A stretch of DNA of 64,000 bases from Malachius bipustulatus (GCA_910589415.1 OU342635.1:8618001-8682000); one strand, 5' to 3'; positions 25,878 to 39,361 are shown, counted from the first letter of the stretch. Program-made: numbers and translations. Notes: generated by a model not told the origin, from the letters alone.

Positions 25878-28079
25878 TAGGCCAGTAGAATCGTCCTCAA
25901 AAATGTCCTAAGTTTGCGTTACCATGCACAAATTCTATACTATACAAAATTCGATAGAGGACCTTAAAGAGATGTTAAATCCAAATTTGCAGCACCGTGT
26001 GATTTTTTTTTACCAAGTTATGCCAAAAAACTTTTATTTTATATTTTTACGAATATCTCGGTTCTTATCTATCGCACATAAGCAAATGATATATCATTCT
26101 CTTCGTTATGGAATTACCTACATTTTTTATACAAATATTATTTTTGTTACACTGATAATAAAAACAATATTGAGGTTTAAAGTTAGAAAATTGTCTTTCG
26201 AATAACGTTTTTTGCAAATTACTTATTTTTTTGCATTTTAACGCTGGAAAGCCCTAGTAGTTTTTTGAAGAACAGTCAATTACCGTTACGCTGATTGGTC
26301 AGTCATGAAAATCCGATAAACGAGTCTCTGGTAAACCACCTGAGAAATTGTGCATGTCGAAAATTGGTATTTTATCCGTTTTTTTTTTCGTTGATTTTTT
26401 TATCTTTTGTGAGTGGAATTGTAGTGTGTATCTATTTTATTCATGAAAGTGAGTTTTGTGTGAGATATTGGGATCTGTCAGTGTATGTATTCCCGTTGCT
26501 ATCACGTGCGTTCTTAGTTGCGTGAAAACTTCTAGTCACCGTGACTAATTAAACGGTTAATTTATATTAGGTAACTCGGAAAACACGTCACCAATGTTTT
26601 TCTCAAAAAACTTGAAAAAGGGTCAGAAAAAACTGAGTTCTACTCCTCAACCAGAAAAAATCATCTGCAACAAATGTTGTAATATTTTAAATCAAAAAGC
26701 CGAACCACGAACTGATTGCGTCAACAGGAAAATAAGTTTTTATCGCTCTCTATGGGGCCGAAACAACGAAAAATCCTACGACGAATTTTGTTTCAACTTT
26801 TTCTCCCGCATGGGACAAAAGACAAAATCGGATCTTACTTCTTTACCACCATCAGAGTGAGCTGCTCAGCAGCATTCATTTCGAACTTGTTACCAAATCC
26901 AAGAATGGCTTGGCAATATCTTGGAAGCGGAAACCTGGGCTGGAAGAGACATAAAATGTGGATTAGAACCCATAATGAGCACTAAAGATCCAATTCCATC
27001 TTCACATCTCAAGGTTATTTCGTGTGCATGCACAAAAGATTGCGGGGCTGCTTGTGGCTACAGAAAAGCAGAACTGAAATGCTCTGCAGTTTGCAAGAAC
27101 TTAGGTCAAAGTTGTTTAAACGTCGCGGAAATCACTGACGACAGCAGCGATGATGAAGACATGTATTTGCTAACCACGGTTCCCCTGCCTCGCTATTATA
27201 GCCGAGCTAAGGATTCAGACAAAATTTATTGTGGAATAGTAAACAAAGAAAATGAGGAAGAACCTGGCCCATCGAAACGTGCTAGAAAAAAATAAAATTA
27301 TAATCTTGACTCTTGTAAAAGCACTTTGTACTTTTTTTAACTGATTATTACTTGATTTTTCTTTAAAAAAAAAATACACTCATATGTTTTCTACTTCAAA
27401 TTTAGCAACTAAGCATGCAATAAAGAATGTATTCAAAATAAAGATTATTAACTTTTGTGTTTTGCAATTTAAAATATTGAATATTTATGAACAATAAACG
27501 TAGAAATGTTGCACATTGAATGTAAATTAAAACAAATGCTCAATTTTTCATGCGAGTTTTCGAGTCGTCGACGAATGTATTCGTCAATTCAAAATTGTAC
27601 ATCACTGACATGCACATGTTTGCGCGTAGATTGCCAGAGACTGGATTATTGGATTTTCAAGATTGACCTACCAGTGCACAGGTAATTGACTGTTCTTCAA
27701 AAAATTACTTGGGTTTTCCAGCGGTAAAATGCAGAAAAAATAAGTAATTTGCAAAAAACCTTATTCAAAAGACAAATTTTTAACTTTAAACCTCAATATT
27801 ATTTTTATTATCAGTGTAACAAAAATATTATTTGTATAAAAAATGTAGATAATTCCATAACGAAGAGAATGATATGTCGTTTATTTATGTGCGATAGATA
27901 AAAGCCGAGATATTCGTGAAAATAAAATAAAAAACGCTTTTCTGCATAACTCGGTAAAAAAAAATCGCACGGTGCTGCAAATTTGGATTTAACATTTCCT
28001 AATGATCCTCCATCGAATTTCGTATAGTACAAAATTTGTGCATGATAACGCAAACTCAAAATACCATTCTACTGGCCTA
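25878..28079. mobile_element. 2.2-kb terminal-inverted-repeat element with TTA target duplication (Harbinger-like by TSD)
   Basis: The ends are TAGGCCAGTAGAAT and ATTCTACTGGCCTA, flanked by TTA on both sides (25875-25877 and 28080-28082). The inverted repeats are long, about 400 bp each (25878 to about 26290, and about 27690 to 28079), with mismatches. Examples are TTTGCGTTACCATGCAC and its inverse near 28040, and GAACAGTCAATTACC near 26270 with its inverse near 27695. A TTA duplication fits PIF/Harbinger elements, but no DDE transposase or Myb-like gene is present. The centre carries a broken CXC-domain gene. The element sits inside the RT-to-RNase H connector of a dead non-LTR element, and removing it with one TTA rejoins that frame. 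Confidence 0.85.
26594..27295 (+). pseudogene. Broken CXC (Tesmin/TSO1-like) cysteine-cluster protein inside the TIR element
   Basis: A single frame runs from an ATG at 26594 to the TAA before 27296, interrupted only by a TGA at 26858-26860. The product would have about 233 codons. After a CNKCC motif near residue 25 comes a block with SLPP just before the stop, continuing after it with AAQQHSFRTCYQIQEWLGNI. This LPPTSAA-type block precedes a CXC cluster in many arthropod repeat-associated proteins known to me. The cluster follows: CACTKDCGAACGYRKAELKC, then SAVCKNLGQSCLN. Compared with the CXC consensus one Cys of the CxC pair is Tyr and the Cys after CKN is Leu. It ends in an acidic DDSSDDED tract and a basic RKRARKK-like tail. 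It is probably the 3' part of a transposon gene; its function is unknown. Confidence 0.65.
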
Positions 28080-29490
28080 TTACCAGGGCTGCTTCACCAG
28101 AAACTGTGCGAAATGCCTTGCATACTCTTAGGACCATTTGCCTTTCTATGATCAGAAGACACCTTTATATTGTGGTTGCACAGATCTATCTTGGGGTAGC
28201 GTATAGTTGGCCATCAGCATTCTTAGTGCTTTGTCTATCCTTGTAGCGTTTCTGCATACCCTACACCTATAAGTGCTATTCAAATGTCAGCCTGTAGTAT
28301 ATTATGGCCTCCAGGTATTTGACAGTGGGAGTTGCTTTCATTTGGCACTCCCCCAGCTCAAAAGATAGATTCTTTGCTTTCGGGCTTTGGTTTATTATTA
28401 CCAGAGGCTTTTTTAGTGAGTAATTTCGAGTCTATTTCTTGCCATCCACATCTGCATCTACATAGCAGACTCGGCATTAATTTTCATTTCTGTCATTTTC
28501 TTTGCTGCAACAACTATTCTCAAGTCGTCTGCATAGCATTGTATTGTGGTATCCTTCGGCACTTCTACGTCTTCAGCATCGTCATAAAATGAGTTCCACA
28601 AAAGGGGGCCCAAGATTGACCCCTGTGGTATTACTCATCTCCTATCTACAGTCGAGATCTTTTGAGCTTGCCACAGCTCAATTTGTGAAGTAGCTCTCTA
28701 TGATATTTCTCAGGTATGCGGATATTCTCATGGTCTTTAACTTTTTCATTATTAAGTCCCAATACACATCAGAGGCGTTTTTCACGTCCTCAATATGATG
28801 CAGCACCAATTTTTCTGGCAACTCTTTGCAATACGTTATAGTCTGTAGATAGCATGTATTCAATTGCGTGAACTTGCCTTTTCTAAAGCCGAATTGCTTT
28901 TTGTTTAGTCTTCCAAGTATTTTAATTTCCTGAGATAGTCTCGCTGATATTAAGCTCTCATTCTATGTTTGAGCGGTATTTGGTGTTTTCGTCCTCTTTT
29001 TTAGGTTTCTCGATCAGTATGAGATTTGCTTTCTTCCAAATCGTGGGAAACGTATTTTCATTTAATGGTTGGTTGAAGAAGTCGACGTAGAACTGGATAT
29101 TGTCTGCGGCCACCGATTTTAATTATCTCTGGTTGAAGACCGCCTGGTTCTGGGGCTTTGCTGCATTTGATTTTACCACCTCCTACTCAGAAAACAAGAA
29201 ATTCCCTGCAGCTCTCTGTTACCGGGGCTTTTGGCTCTCTTGCCCACTTATTTTGTACTCTTGGAAGACTTTTATTTTCTTCTCTCTACTGAGGGTTATC
29301 CTGTAGCTAGTGTGCAGTTTGCAGCTGTACTTGACAATACCATATGCCTCCCCGAATACATATAACGGTTTCAAGGTCTGTACATAATTTCTCCCACTTT
29401 GTCCTTTTTGATGTCATTCGTGCCTTAGATTTAGCCTGACGTCATCAATTTTTGCCCGCTGGTATAGCCTCTAAGCACCTTGAAGTTTCA
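28080..29490 (-). pseudogene. Reverse transcriptase part of a decayed R1/LOA-type non-LTR element
   Basis: On the - strand motifs occur in order, in broken frames. A KAYGIVKYSCKL connector is near 29330 and a FPTIWKKANLILI block near 29050. DVKNASDVYWDLIMKKLKTM is near 28780, resembling the R1 DVKNAFNSA block. VIPQGSILGPLLW is near 28625-28580 and a CYADDLRIVV catalytic box near 28530. A thumb/connector piece, RQMVLRVCKAFRTVSGEAA, ends at 28083. The reading continues at 25877 on the other side of the TIR insertion. In-frame stops (for example after AESAM near 28460) show it is inactive. Confidence 0.8.
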
Positions 29491-29538
29491 TCTCTGGCTG
29501 AAATTGGGCCACCAACAGCCGTATGTTATTATGGGTCT

Positions 29539-30442
29539 TGTAACGGGATTTTTCTGTGGGTAGAGGTGAGTTCCCAGGAGTGGATAATTGCCCCTTTGTA
29601 CCCGTGACAAGTCGATTAAAATTGTTATGGTTTATTTACAAAAGAAGTATATTTACAATAAATCGATCTAGTACTATTATTCATACGACTGATCTTAGGG
29701 TTGCTCCGTCCTCTGAGTGATAGAAAGGGGGCGGCCCTCGTTCTGGAGAGTGACCGGATTGGCTTCAGATAACCGCGTCGAAGGCGGCCTCGTTTACCAT
29801 TGGCCTTTCCGGTACTGCTGCTGCTGGTGTCCTCGCTGCTCGCCGCGCACCATCAGTAATGCCGCCGCTGTCGCACGGTCTGTGCTGTCCCCGACCGTAT
29901 GCAAGATACGTGTCTCGGGGCCGTCCGGGCCATGACCTTCGTCGGCAGGCGCTCTCTGAAACAAAAGCCGCTCCCGATGCCTCAATACGACCTCGGGACG
30001 GCTGTTACTGGATCCGGCCTTCAATACAGGCCGGGTAGGGACTGAAGGGATCAGCCGGTACCTCAATACAGAGCCGGTTGATTACCTATACTGATCGGTC
30101 GTCGGCCAGAGCTCACTTCACTCTGGTCGCGCTTCAGATGCCGGGCTACGGTTCGGTCAACTCAGTTCATCGACCTACTGTATCCGGCTGTGTATATTAT
30201 ATGGCGCACTCACTACATGCCCCAACTGATCTCCAGGCTCAGTTCACCCAGGAGAGAGAGTTGTTCGCAAGTCAATTCCTCACGATGCACTCTGTCTAGT
30301 CTTCAGCTGGTGCTCTTTATATAGCCGGTGCTGGTGGAGATAACCTGCTAATCGCTGTCGTAAAAACTGTATCACTCCAGATAAACCCCTCTAAGAATGA
30401 AATAAATAATAATTATCAACGAAAGCCTCGGATTTCGTTACA
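29539..30442 (-). mobile_element. Solo LTR, inverted second copy of the TGTAACG family
   Basis: In + orientation it begins TGTAACGGGATTTTT and ends GGATTTCGTTACA. It is the reverse complement of the 20613-21507 LTR with a modest number of substitutions and small indels (904 versus 895 bp). Flanking tetranucleotides are GTCT and GCCT, one mismatch apart, consistent with an aged 4-bp duplication. The TATA box and AATAAA equivalents are retained. No internal coding region adjoins it. Confidence 0.85.
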
Positions 30443-32879
30443 GCCTTATCACAGAGGTGTATAGGGGTGTACCATGCATGGCCCCACGTTTTGGCAAAAC
30501 GACCTTTTATTAATTTTTTTTTATTTCAAAGGGTTATTTGTTAAATTAATGCTATTGAATTTTTTATACCAAGTTGTTACTCATTCGACTGGGAATTTGG
30601 AGAAAAAAAAGGTGATTATAATCTTATCACTGGCACATAGACTGAAAACTAACTAAAGTGCAAATAATTAAAATATCTTCAAAATCAGATCTCACCATAC
30701 CATTTACAATTTTGAGGTTGACAGTGACTGCAATACCTTTTATGACATTTGACACATTAGTACTATGTCAAAAAATAATAAAATTCATGCTATTGAATTT
30801 TTTTTCGTAGCAAAAGTTAATAAGTCACTTTTAATTAGGATTCATTAATAATTTCTAGTTCTCAGCAGTTTCTTAGAAAGATTAATTGATTTGAAGCGAA
30901 GTTGAGGCTACTTATTCGTTTCGTATTTGGTAGTGACTTAGTTTGGAATTACTAAGCCCCGATTATACTCGTATAAACTTAAAAACTTTGACCTGAATTT
31001 TCCTACTTTTCACACCCTCGCACGTTCGATCCAATTTTTCACTTCTAATCTCAACAGCACCATCGATGACGACCATCAGGTCACGTGACCGTGGAAGGGG
31101 AGCCTCGGATAGGCGAAGCAGGCTGTGGATAACAGCTGCCAGTGTAATCCGGGAGCGGCGTGGCTAAGTAGATTTGTAAGCCATAATCGGCAGGGATCGA
31201 CTGCAAATGAAGTCATTATGCCTAACTAGGTAACTCACCCCCAACGTTCGCCGCCTCCAGCGCTACTGAACACTGCTGCCGCGTCCTGCATAATGTCAAC
31301 CGACGCGAACCTACCCCCGATCTCGTCACGGCCAAGAAAACTCGACGGTGTGCCTGACAACAGCGCGTGTTGAAGGGGCGGTTACCCTTATCCCGACCTG
31401 GCACGAGATCTGCACGTATTCAATTTGGGACTCGATGGGAACGCACGTATCCCGTGTTCCCGTCTATGGACGCCTCAGAAGGCTCGGTTCCCTGGAGGGT
31501 GGGAATCGGAACGGGGGATGGTTTAGCAGCCCTATTAGTCGAGAAATCAGCCTGTTTCTGCATAAGCGAGCTTGATTGTAAAACAATGCGTATACCTACA
31601 CGATTTAATGGTTATTTAATCTTCGTCGATTTAACGAATTGGCAACATTGTTGATGATAAGGATTGATAATTGGATGAAGCTTACGATCTGGTTTTGGAC
31701 TCTGTTACGGCTGTAAATGTAAATACAAACGTAACACTTTATTGCATGTGTCAATTTTGTCCACCTACTCGTATAGGGTTGCGCTGAATTTATCAGGTGA
31801 AACTTTCCTTCCTAGTAAAGAAACAAGTATAGTGATTTCTCCAAGATTGCTTTTCTAGTCTATGGTTGGTGTTTGGATTGAGGACAAAGTGCAAGACTTA
31901 GAGGGCAAGTTTGCAGAGGTTGGCTTTATGTTCTGAAACAAGCGAGTCATAGCGGTAGACTAAACTAAGCCCCCTATCAGTAGCTAGACAAGTCTTGTAG
32001 TTTCGAGTGGTGGAAGGTTCAGGATCAGGAATTACCGAGATCCCAATAAATCCCTTCTGATTAGAATCCTCCACTACTTGTGTCCTAGTTCTTCTCATTC
32101 CGCGTTAGTTTCAGATATCAGAAATCGATAAGGAAATAAACTCGGCCGACACATGTCGATATACACTCTCAATCTCTGGCGTGAAATATTTAACATCCTC
32201 AGAAGGTTCATCTTTGGGGACTAATACAGAGCGTTCTGTATTTAGCTGAATCCCCTAGTGAGATCTCCTCTACAAAAAAAGTGAGAACAATCTAACTGAC
32301 AGAGAGAAACGTCATTCATTTAACGTATATTTGTGACACTTAATCATCTCATGTCAGTTCAATTTTGACAGTCTCATTATCATATCTATTTCTCATAACG
32401 AACATTAATGCAATCGCAGTTGGTTTTGGTTGTCTACCAGGATGACAGCCCTCTATAGGGGGAGAGACTATTGAATTAGCAATCGAACTTCCTCATCTAG
32501 CACCTACATGGATTTTAGGTTCCCCAAAATGAGCAAGACGTAACTCCGAAAGGATAAAATGTGCTCAGAGACGATATGACATAACTCAATCAAGGCAGTC
32601 CCAAATTTTTGAGCAGCGTGAAAATATTGATTACCACCTAATAAATGGCCAGGACTGCCAGGAAAATTCGTTGCTAGGAAAATTCATTAGGGAAACACAA
32701 TTTAATTTTTCTTACAATAGTTTTAAGACAAATTTTCAAACTCTTTCGCAAAATTTGCCCACTTTGTTGCTCAATTTTGTAAACTTTTGGAAAATTCAGC
32801 TGCAAAGTAAATTCGAGATTTCTGAGCAGCTTGAAGGAATGTCATTTCCACCTAATGAAAGCCTTCTCCGTATCTACAA
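30443..32879. other. Non-coding stretch
   Basis: A GC-richer part (31030-31600) contains overlapping open frames on both strands, without recognised domains. The rest is AT-rich with nothing identified. From about 32680 the sequence becomes A/T-tract rich and grades into the ~300-bp repeat family. Confidence 0.5.
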
Positions 32880-34390
32880 TTTGCTATTTTTTTCACCCTG
32901 TTCTTATGTTTTTTCGGATCGCTGAAGACGAATTTGAAGTTGACTGGGAATAATTTGACCCGGAACTTTGTTTTTATTGCATTTTTTGGCCAAATTTATT
33001 CACTTTTGCCAGTTTTTGGCTTAAATCTCAGAACGAAAGCGGTTTTTTTGACAAGTCCTTTCTATACAAAATTAAAGCAGACTTTCATTCATTTCTCACA
33101 ATGTTTTTCTGGAAGACTAGACGTTGCGCTGGTAGAGCGCACAAAAAAAATTCCCATATCTGGTGAAAAGAGGAAAAGAACCGTTTTGGGCCAAATTTTC
33201 GACAACAAACTTCAACTTCGTGTACAAAAACCCAAAAAACATAGAGGGTGAGAAAATCAAAACTATAGCAAAACCTTCCAAAGTCCCACGCAATAAAAAT
33301 GTTTTTTTTTTGGCGCTCTCTATCGGCAGAAAGGATTGTGTTCCAAAAAAACTTTTTTATGAGAAATGTAGCAAAATAGTGTCTACTTAAATGTTGAATG
33401 TAAAGGCTTGTCAAAAAACCCACTCACTTTCTGAAATTTAGACTGAAAATTTGAAAAAAGTGCAAAAATTTGGGCAAAAAATGCAAAAAAGTTCCGGGCC
33501 AAATTTTTGACAGCAAACTTCAAATTTGTGTAGAACGACTCAAAAACATAGAAAGTGAGAAAAAAAAACTATAGTAAAACTTTCCAAAACCCCACATAAT
33601 GTGAATTTTTTGGCACGCTCTACCGACGGAACGGTTAGTGTTCTAAAAACAGTTTTTTATGAGAAATGGAAATATTGTCTACTTAAATGTTGAATGTAAA
33701 GGACTTGTCAAAAAAAAAAACGCTTCATTTCTGAGATTTAGACCAAATTTTGGAAAAAAGTGCAAAAATTTGTAAAAAAAATGCAATAAAAAAACAAAGT
33801 TCCGGGCCAAATTTTTGGCAGAAAACTTCAAATTCGTGTACAAAAACCCAAAAAACATAGAGGGTGAGAAAATCAAAACTATAGAAATACTTTCCAAAGC
33901 TCCACGCAATAAAAATGTTTTTTTTGGCGCTCTCTAACGATTTGTTTTCCAAAAAAAGAAAGTTTTTTTATGAGAAATGTAGGAAAATATTGTCTACTTA
34001 AATGTTGAATGTAAAGGACTTGTTAAAAAAGCTCTCCCTTTCTGAAATTTAGACCGAAAATTTGAAAAAAGTGCAAAAATTTGGGCAAAAACTGCAAAAA
34101 AAGTTCCGGGCCAAATTTTTTACAGCAAACTTAAAATTTGTGTACAAAGACCCAGAAAACCTAGAGAGTGAGAAAATAAAAACTATAGTAAAACTTTCCA
34201 AAATCCCACATATAAATGGGAATATTTTTTGGCGCGCTCTACCGGCGGAACGGTTAGTGTTCCAAAAAAAGTTTTTGATGAGAAATGTAGGAAATATTAT
34301 TGTCCACTTAAATGTTGAGTGAATAAAGGACTCGTCAAAAAAATCGCTTCCTTTCTGAGATTTAGACCAAAAATTTAAAAAAAGTTAGTT
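32880..34390. repeat. ~300-bp tandem repeat family, locus A (contains an inversion)
   Basis: Units share CCGGGCCAAATTTTT, CAAATTCGTGTACAAAAACC, CATAGAGGGTGAGAAAATC, CTCTACCGGCGGAACGG and TTTATGAGAAATGTAGG. The last recurs about every 300-310 bases (about 33357, 33658, 33969 and 34278). The first unit (32880-33165) is in opposite orientation to the rest. Frames over it (for example 33163-33390) change with each indel and are not genes. The same family forms locus B at 49130-51150. Confidence 0.85.
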
Positions 34391-37300
34391 TCGTATCTCG
34401 TCAAAAATTCACTTTAACTCGATTTTGCTCAAAATTGGATTCCAGGAGTTTCTTGACGTGTTGAACCTACCTAATAACAAATTTTTCCGTTCAATAAAAC
34501 AAACGGCAAAAAAATTCCGTTAAATTGGAGTATAGTCACAGTGTCTTCCTAAATTTTTTCACACAAATCTGGCCTCAGACTTACAATAAAAAAATCACAT
34601 CCTGTTGTTTGAAAGAATTAATTATGAAATCCTCTTGGTCGATTTATCTTTAAAATACTTTTCCAAAAAGTCGCCAGTTAGAAGCAGCCTTCCCCCATTA
34701 AGTCTTTCCCTTCATATAATCCATTATCCGACAAAAATGTATTATTTTCGACATTGATTTCTTCGTCGCCACTGCAAATGAATTGAGTCATGTTTTCCGA
34801 AGGTGGGAATTTATTTTTCAAAGCCATTTCGTCGATGTGGCGCAAGATAGACGATCTAACGGTTCGCTTCGTAAATTCTTATTTACAAGAAGTCAATAAA
34901 TAAGCTTTTTCTGTTTTATGGCACATTTGTCTCTCTTAGGAAGTGCATCAGCTCTTTGCCGGCTAGAAACAGAGCTTCCTGTGTCCTTAAAGCTGCATTT
35001 CCACCAACTTGTCCTTTCTTTGTTGTAAATAATTCTCCTTCCGGGGTGAAACAATGAAACCGGAAAAGGATACCCATTACGGCACCGTCCTGCTCTTATT
35101 CCAGCAACAGTGTTGCCGCTGCTGTAATACATGTTAGCTTAATCAAGATAAAAAATTATTTCATTACAATTGCTACTCCAGAAAATTATTTCCTTCCCGA
35201 AGAGCCAACGATATAGAGTGCAGATGGCAAGGCAACACCGCGATGGTAATAAATGGCAATTTGCTAGTTGGCATACAAGTTGTGTGTAATGGGAGCAGTA
35301 AATCTATTATCTTTGGACAGGACATGGTCCTCGGGGACTGGAGAGGCCATGTCCTGTGCCCGAGACCTTACTAGATGTCCCTGACAAGACCAGACAATCC
35401 AAAGGGACATATTTAGATAATAATTGTAATTTATAATTATGCACCCAAACCCAACGGCCCAACTTAACAATGTGACTCGCATCGTAAAGTTGAATTAATT
35501 AAGACGCGAAACATTTTAGTCAAAAATATCGTATCCGTATAACTAATAACATCAAAAGCAGCACGTTTCGTTGTGAAATACGACAAAGAGAGCCGACGTC
35601 TCTGATATTATATCTCAGTTTCCTTGATCAACTCGCCCCCGGGCAATGAAAACCCACCCCCTGACCCCTATTAAGATGAAAAACGCGACAAGTACCGAGC
35701 GGCATCTGCTTCAATGTTAAATAACGCTGCTAATAAGCGGGGTCTAACGAGCTACAGGAGGCCATAAAGTCCCGGACAAGACGATTTTCCGAGACGTTAC
35801 ATCCTGGACTTGTAGATAAATAAGCGAAGGGCGGAAGGAGACTTATAGGGGTTGCGGTCTGTACTGTCTACAGGGGATGATATTACTCGGAATTGAAGTC
35901 GAGGAGGGTTTTCCTTGCTCAACTGGGTGAGAGTAATATGATTGTGTTTTGTTTGTTTGGAAAACCCTTCTTACTTACGGTTTATTTTATTACTAGTACT
36001 GGTAATCCTATTGACTGCGCCGCTTTCTTAATTAAAATATCACAAAAACCCAGCTGCTATAAGTAGAACCACAAACAAGAAGTATAAGTGAAAGAAATAA
36101 ACTACAAATGAATTATTGCAACTACAAGAAAGCATCACTTTCGTCTGAAAAGAAGAATAAATTGGATGGAAAAATAATCTTTTAAAGCGAATTTACATGA
36201 CATCCTGATATAAGATGATGAATATATCTTACCAAGGCATCTTATGTCAGGTGTATATTCCCGTAGAAGCACCCTTATCTAATATCCCAGATAGAACATC
36301 CTAATATTAACCCCTAGCCTTATAAGGAACTCTTCCATCATCCCTTAAGTGGACATTTCACCCCGTACATCCGTGTCAGGGCATATATGATTCATTCATC
36401 CCCCTGTCCAGAGCTAATGTGATCTGGAGACGTGAGAGCCTCCAGGGATGGACAACACCCCTTCACAAGGGGATGGACTGTGTCTAGAATATGCTGGTCT
36501 AGTGATACGTGCTGGCTTGATATTAGAGGTTGAAGACCGGACAATGTGTTTTTTGTTTGTTCGAAGAGCGAAACGTTAAAACGCAGGACGCACTTAATTT
36601 ATCAGGAATCGTTTTCTGGGTTAAAATGGAGGAGATGTGGAGAATAGTTAATCTTCTTAGAAAGAGGCAAAAAGAAATCAATTTCTGCTATACAACTATA
36701 ATTAATTTCTTGAGATGATTGAAAATTTGTTTGGTTTGAACTCTTATCTCTTGCTTCTGAATTTGTTCAAAAACTAATTGAAATGTTTTCTTATTCAACA
36801 CGGGGCGTTTTAAATTGTGTTTTGTACTCCTCCAGGCAAGGTCACAACTTTCTGAAGTTACCCGTCGGTGCCCTTCCTCGTCTAACTTTTGGTTTCGAAC
36901 TTTTGACACTAAATTGTGTTGTCGTTTCAATGGGTAATTTTTCAGTGTTTCGCTGCAAACGTTACTTGCAAAATCAGCCACATTTTCAAGATATTATAAC
37001 GAAAGAAGCACTCGCAAAATATTCTGGATTCGTATCTATTTGTTTTTGTTTATTATCATTTTATTATGATGGCACAGCTAATTCGCGACATTTCTAGTGA
37101 CATAATAGGAATGATATGTTGACAGATTAACTCACATTCTACTAAATGCCAAAATGGCTCCACATTCTGCGCGTGTTCGAGGTCGCGTGGCTGTGTCTAG
37201 ATACGCCAGAAGACTTCGATGGCAACTCAGGGAACTATATAAGTACCATAGAGTAAAGAATAAGGAGAGAAGAGTGAAATGATTGTGACAAGTGAAGTGA

Positions 37301-39357
37301 AAGGGCACGAATTCAAAAAGGCCCACCTGCCGGTGACGTCATGCAATCTAGGGTACGCTGGTAGGGCCCTTAATATTGTTAATATTGGTTCTAGGAAAAA
37401 AGTCGTAGAGATCAAACTTGTAGGAAATGTAATTCGATATAACTCTGCTATATACATTTATGTCATAAAATTATTATTACGAGATAAGTCGATAATAATT
37501 ATACTTTATCACTTTTTTCCCGTTTAATTCCAAAAATATTGATCGCGCGATAAAAATTGTGAAGACCAAAGTTGTAGAAAATCAAATTAGAAACAACTTC
37601 AGTTCCTACCATTATTGTTGAAAAATTGAAAATGATCGAGACCTTGAGCAAAAACGACTCCTCGTCAAAAGATGGCGGCTAACGCCGGAGTGGAATTGCG
37701 TGGCGAATTTTACCTTAGACTACCAATCCCCCCCCCCACCCTATAGGTTAGAGCAATAAAATTTCTGTCGGTAGTTTTTGCACGGTGATATGCTAACCTG
37801 ACTGGGCTAAAAGTGCAAAAGTTGGAGTGCACAAAATGTAACATAATTTTTTTTATCGTGATTTTCCACTTAACCGGAAAGCTCTGGGATGGTAAGTAAG
37901 TGAAACTTTCGAAAATAATAACAATAATAATAACAAAAACTGGCAAATTTTCAAGGAATTTTTTTCAGAAGATCAGGAGGGAAAAGTTCAGGAGTTAATC
38001 TAGAGGTGTACAAAATTTATGAGTAGTCGTATTTGCGAAAAACGAACAGAATCCTGTTCTGTTATTACAAAAATAATCAATGTGCCGTTAATATTTAATA
38101 TAAACTCTATAAAGGTGTCAAAATTAAGTCAAAAATTAAATTACAACAAATTTCCCCGAAAGATTTTGTGACAAACGGAAACTATCCCTTTGGGAACGTC
38201 AAATTTGAAAAAAATATTTCAAAATCAAGTTTTTTTTTTTACAAAATTCAACAAGGTGTCATCAAAAATCAATATAGATAATTTACGATGGTGTCAAAAT
38301 TAAGGCAATTCCCAAGGATCTATGATAGTGTTGCTCGAGAAATTTACATCAAAGTCGAGCATTCTCGCTAAATCTTGGCCATCTTCTTGGATCCGATGAA
38401 GCGGAGGGCGATAAAATGCTTTAACAGTACCTCGAGAGTGGTAACGAAATTGTGGCATCTGGAAATCGTGAAAAAATGTTCGCAGAATTTTCTCGAATTC
38501 AAGGAAAAACAAACTTGGTGCATGAAAAAATCTTACCATTGCAGACGTCGAAGTTGACGCTGTCGAAGTTTGTCCCTATTATGAGCTGTCAAAGTAGATG
38601 TTTCCAAATTTACTCTCTGACAGAACTGAGAGACATAAATATTCCAACAAATATACAATGACATTTTACATTTTTATATACAACCATCTTATAATAAAAA
38701 ATTGTTACAATTTGAGCCAATTATCACCTGTGGTTACATATTACATAATTCAACCACCGCTAACCCATTCCATATCGCACCAACCCCGTCCCTTCTCATA
38801 TCTGCGACCCACTTCTGAATAATTAAAGCCATTCCAGGAATTCCTTTGTCCGGATTGTTGGTTGCACCCGTTGTCCAGTATTAATCGCTCGAATAGCCAT
38901 CTTGGTCATATTGTTCCCGAATACCTCCAAAAGGACAGCGTGACGGGATCGGCGGGATTGATGTCGACTTGGATGAGCTTGTAAGGGGCGTTGGCAACAC
39001 GGCAACATAACTACTCCAACTCCACTATATTATTACCAGGTACGTGTAAATTGTTAAGGGATGAAGCGAAGGGGTGAGTTGTCCCTTCCGAGACCGCACT
39101 GAGAGATTCCAGGCACAGGTCGTCCTGGAACAGTAAGTTTACTTGTTAGCACTTCCGCCCATAGTAATCTTCTGGTGTCCGTTCCAGTTAACCGTGTTGC
39201 CACGTTTGGATGTGTCTTCTTATGTCGGTCTTTTCGTTAATCTTATTAATTATAAAGTTTTCTCTTCCTGAATGAGTACCTACCTGGGGAGTTTAATTAT
39301 TATAGTCGCTGCAACGCTGAGAAGTTATCCCTTTCTTAGATATAGTATCAATTATTA
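34391..39357. other. Non-coding stretch, no recognisable gene
   Basis: No domain is recognised in any frame. A 97-codon - strand frame at 36688-36981 is hydrophilic and Lys/Gln-rich near its C-terminus, but has no recognised motif and overlaps a + strand frame of similar length. A 79-codon - strand frame (34893-35132) is likewise unassigned. Balanced-composition islands lie at about 35600-35900 and 36340-36500. A run of ten C lies near 37728. Confidence 0.45.
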
Positions 39358-39361
39358 TACA

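Noticed and set aside
32934..34322. Lys/Phe-rich frames over 100 codons
   Set aside because: They lie in A/T-tract-rich tandem repeats, differ in frame and strand from unit to unit, and recur over the same family at 49380-50010.
36688..37097. Opposing frames of about 100 codons as a host gene
   Set aside because: They overlap on both strands with no recognised domain, no splice support and no repeat of the pattern nearby; kept only as a remark.
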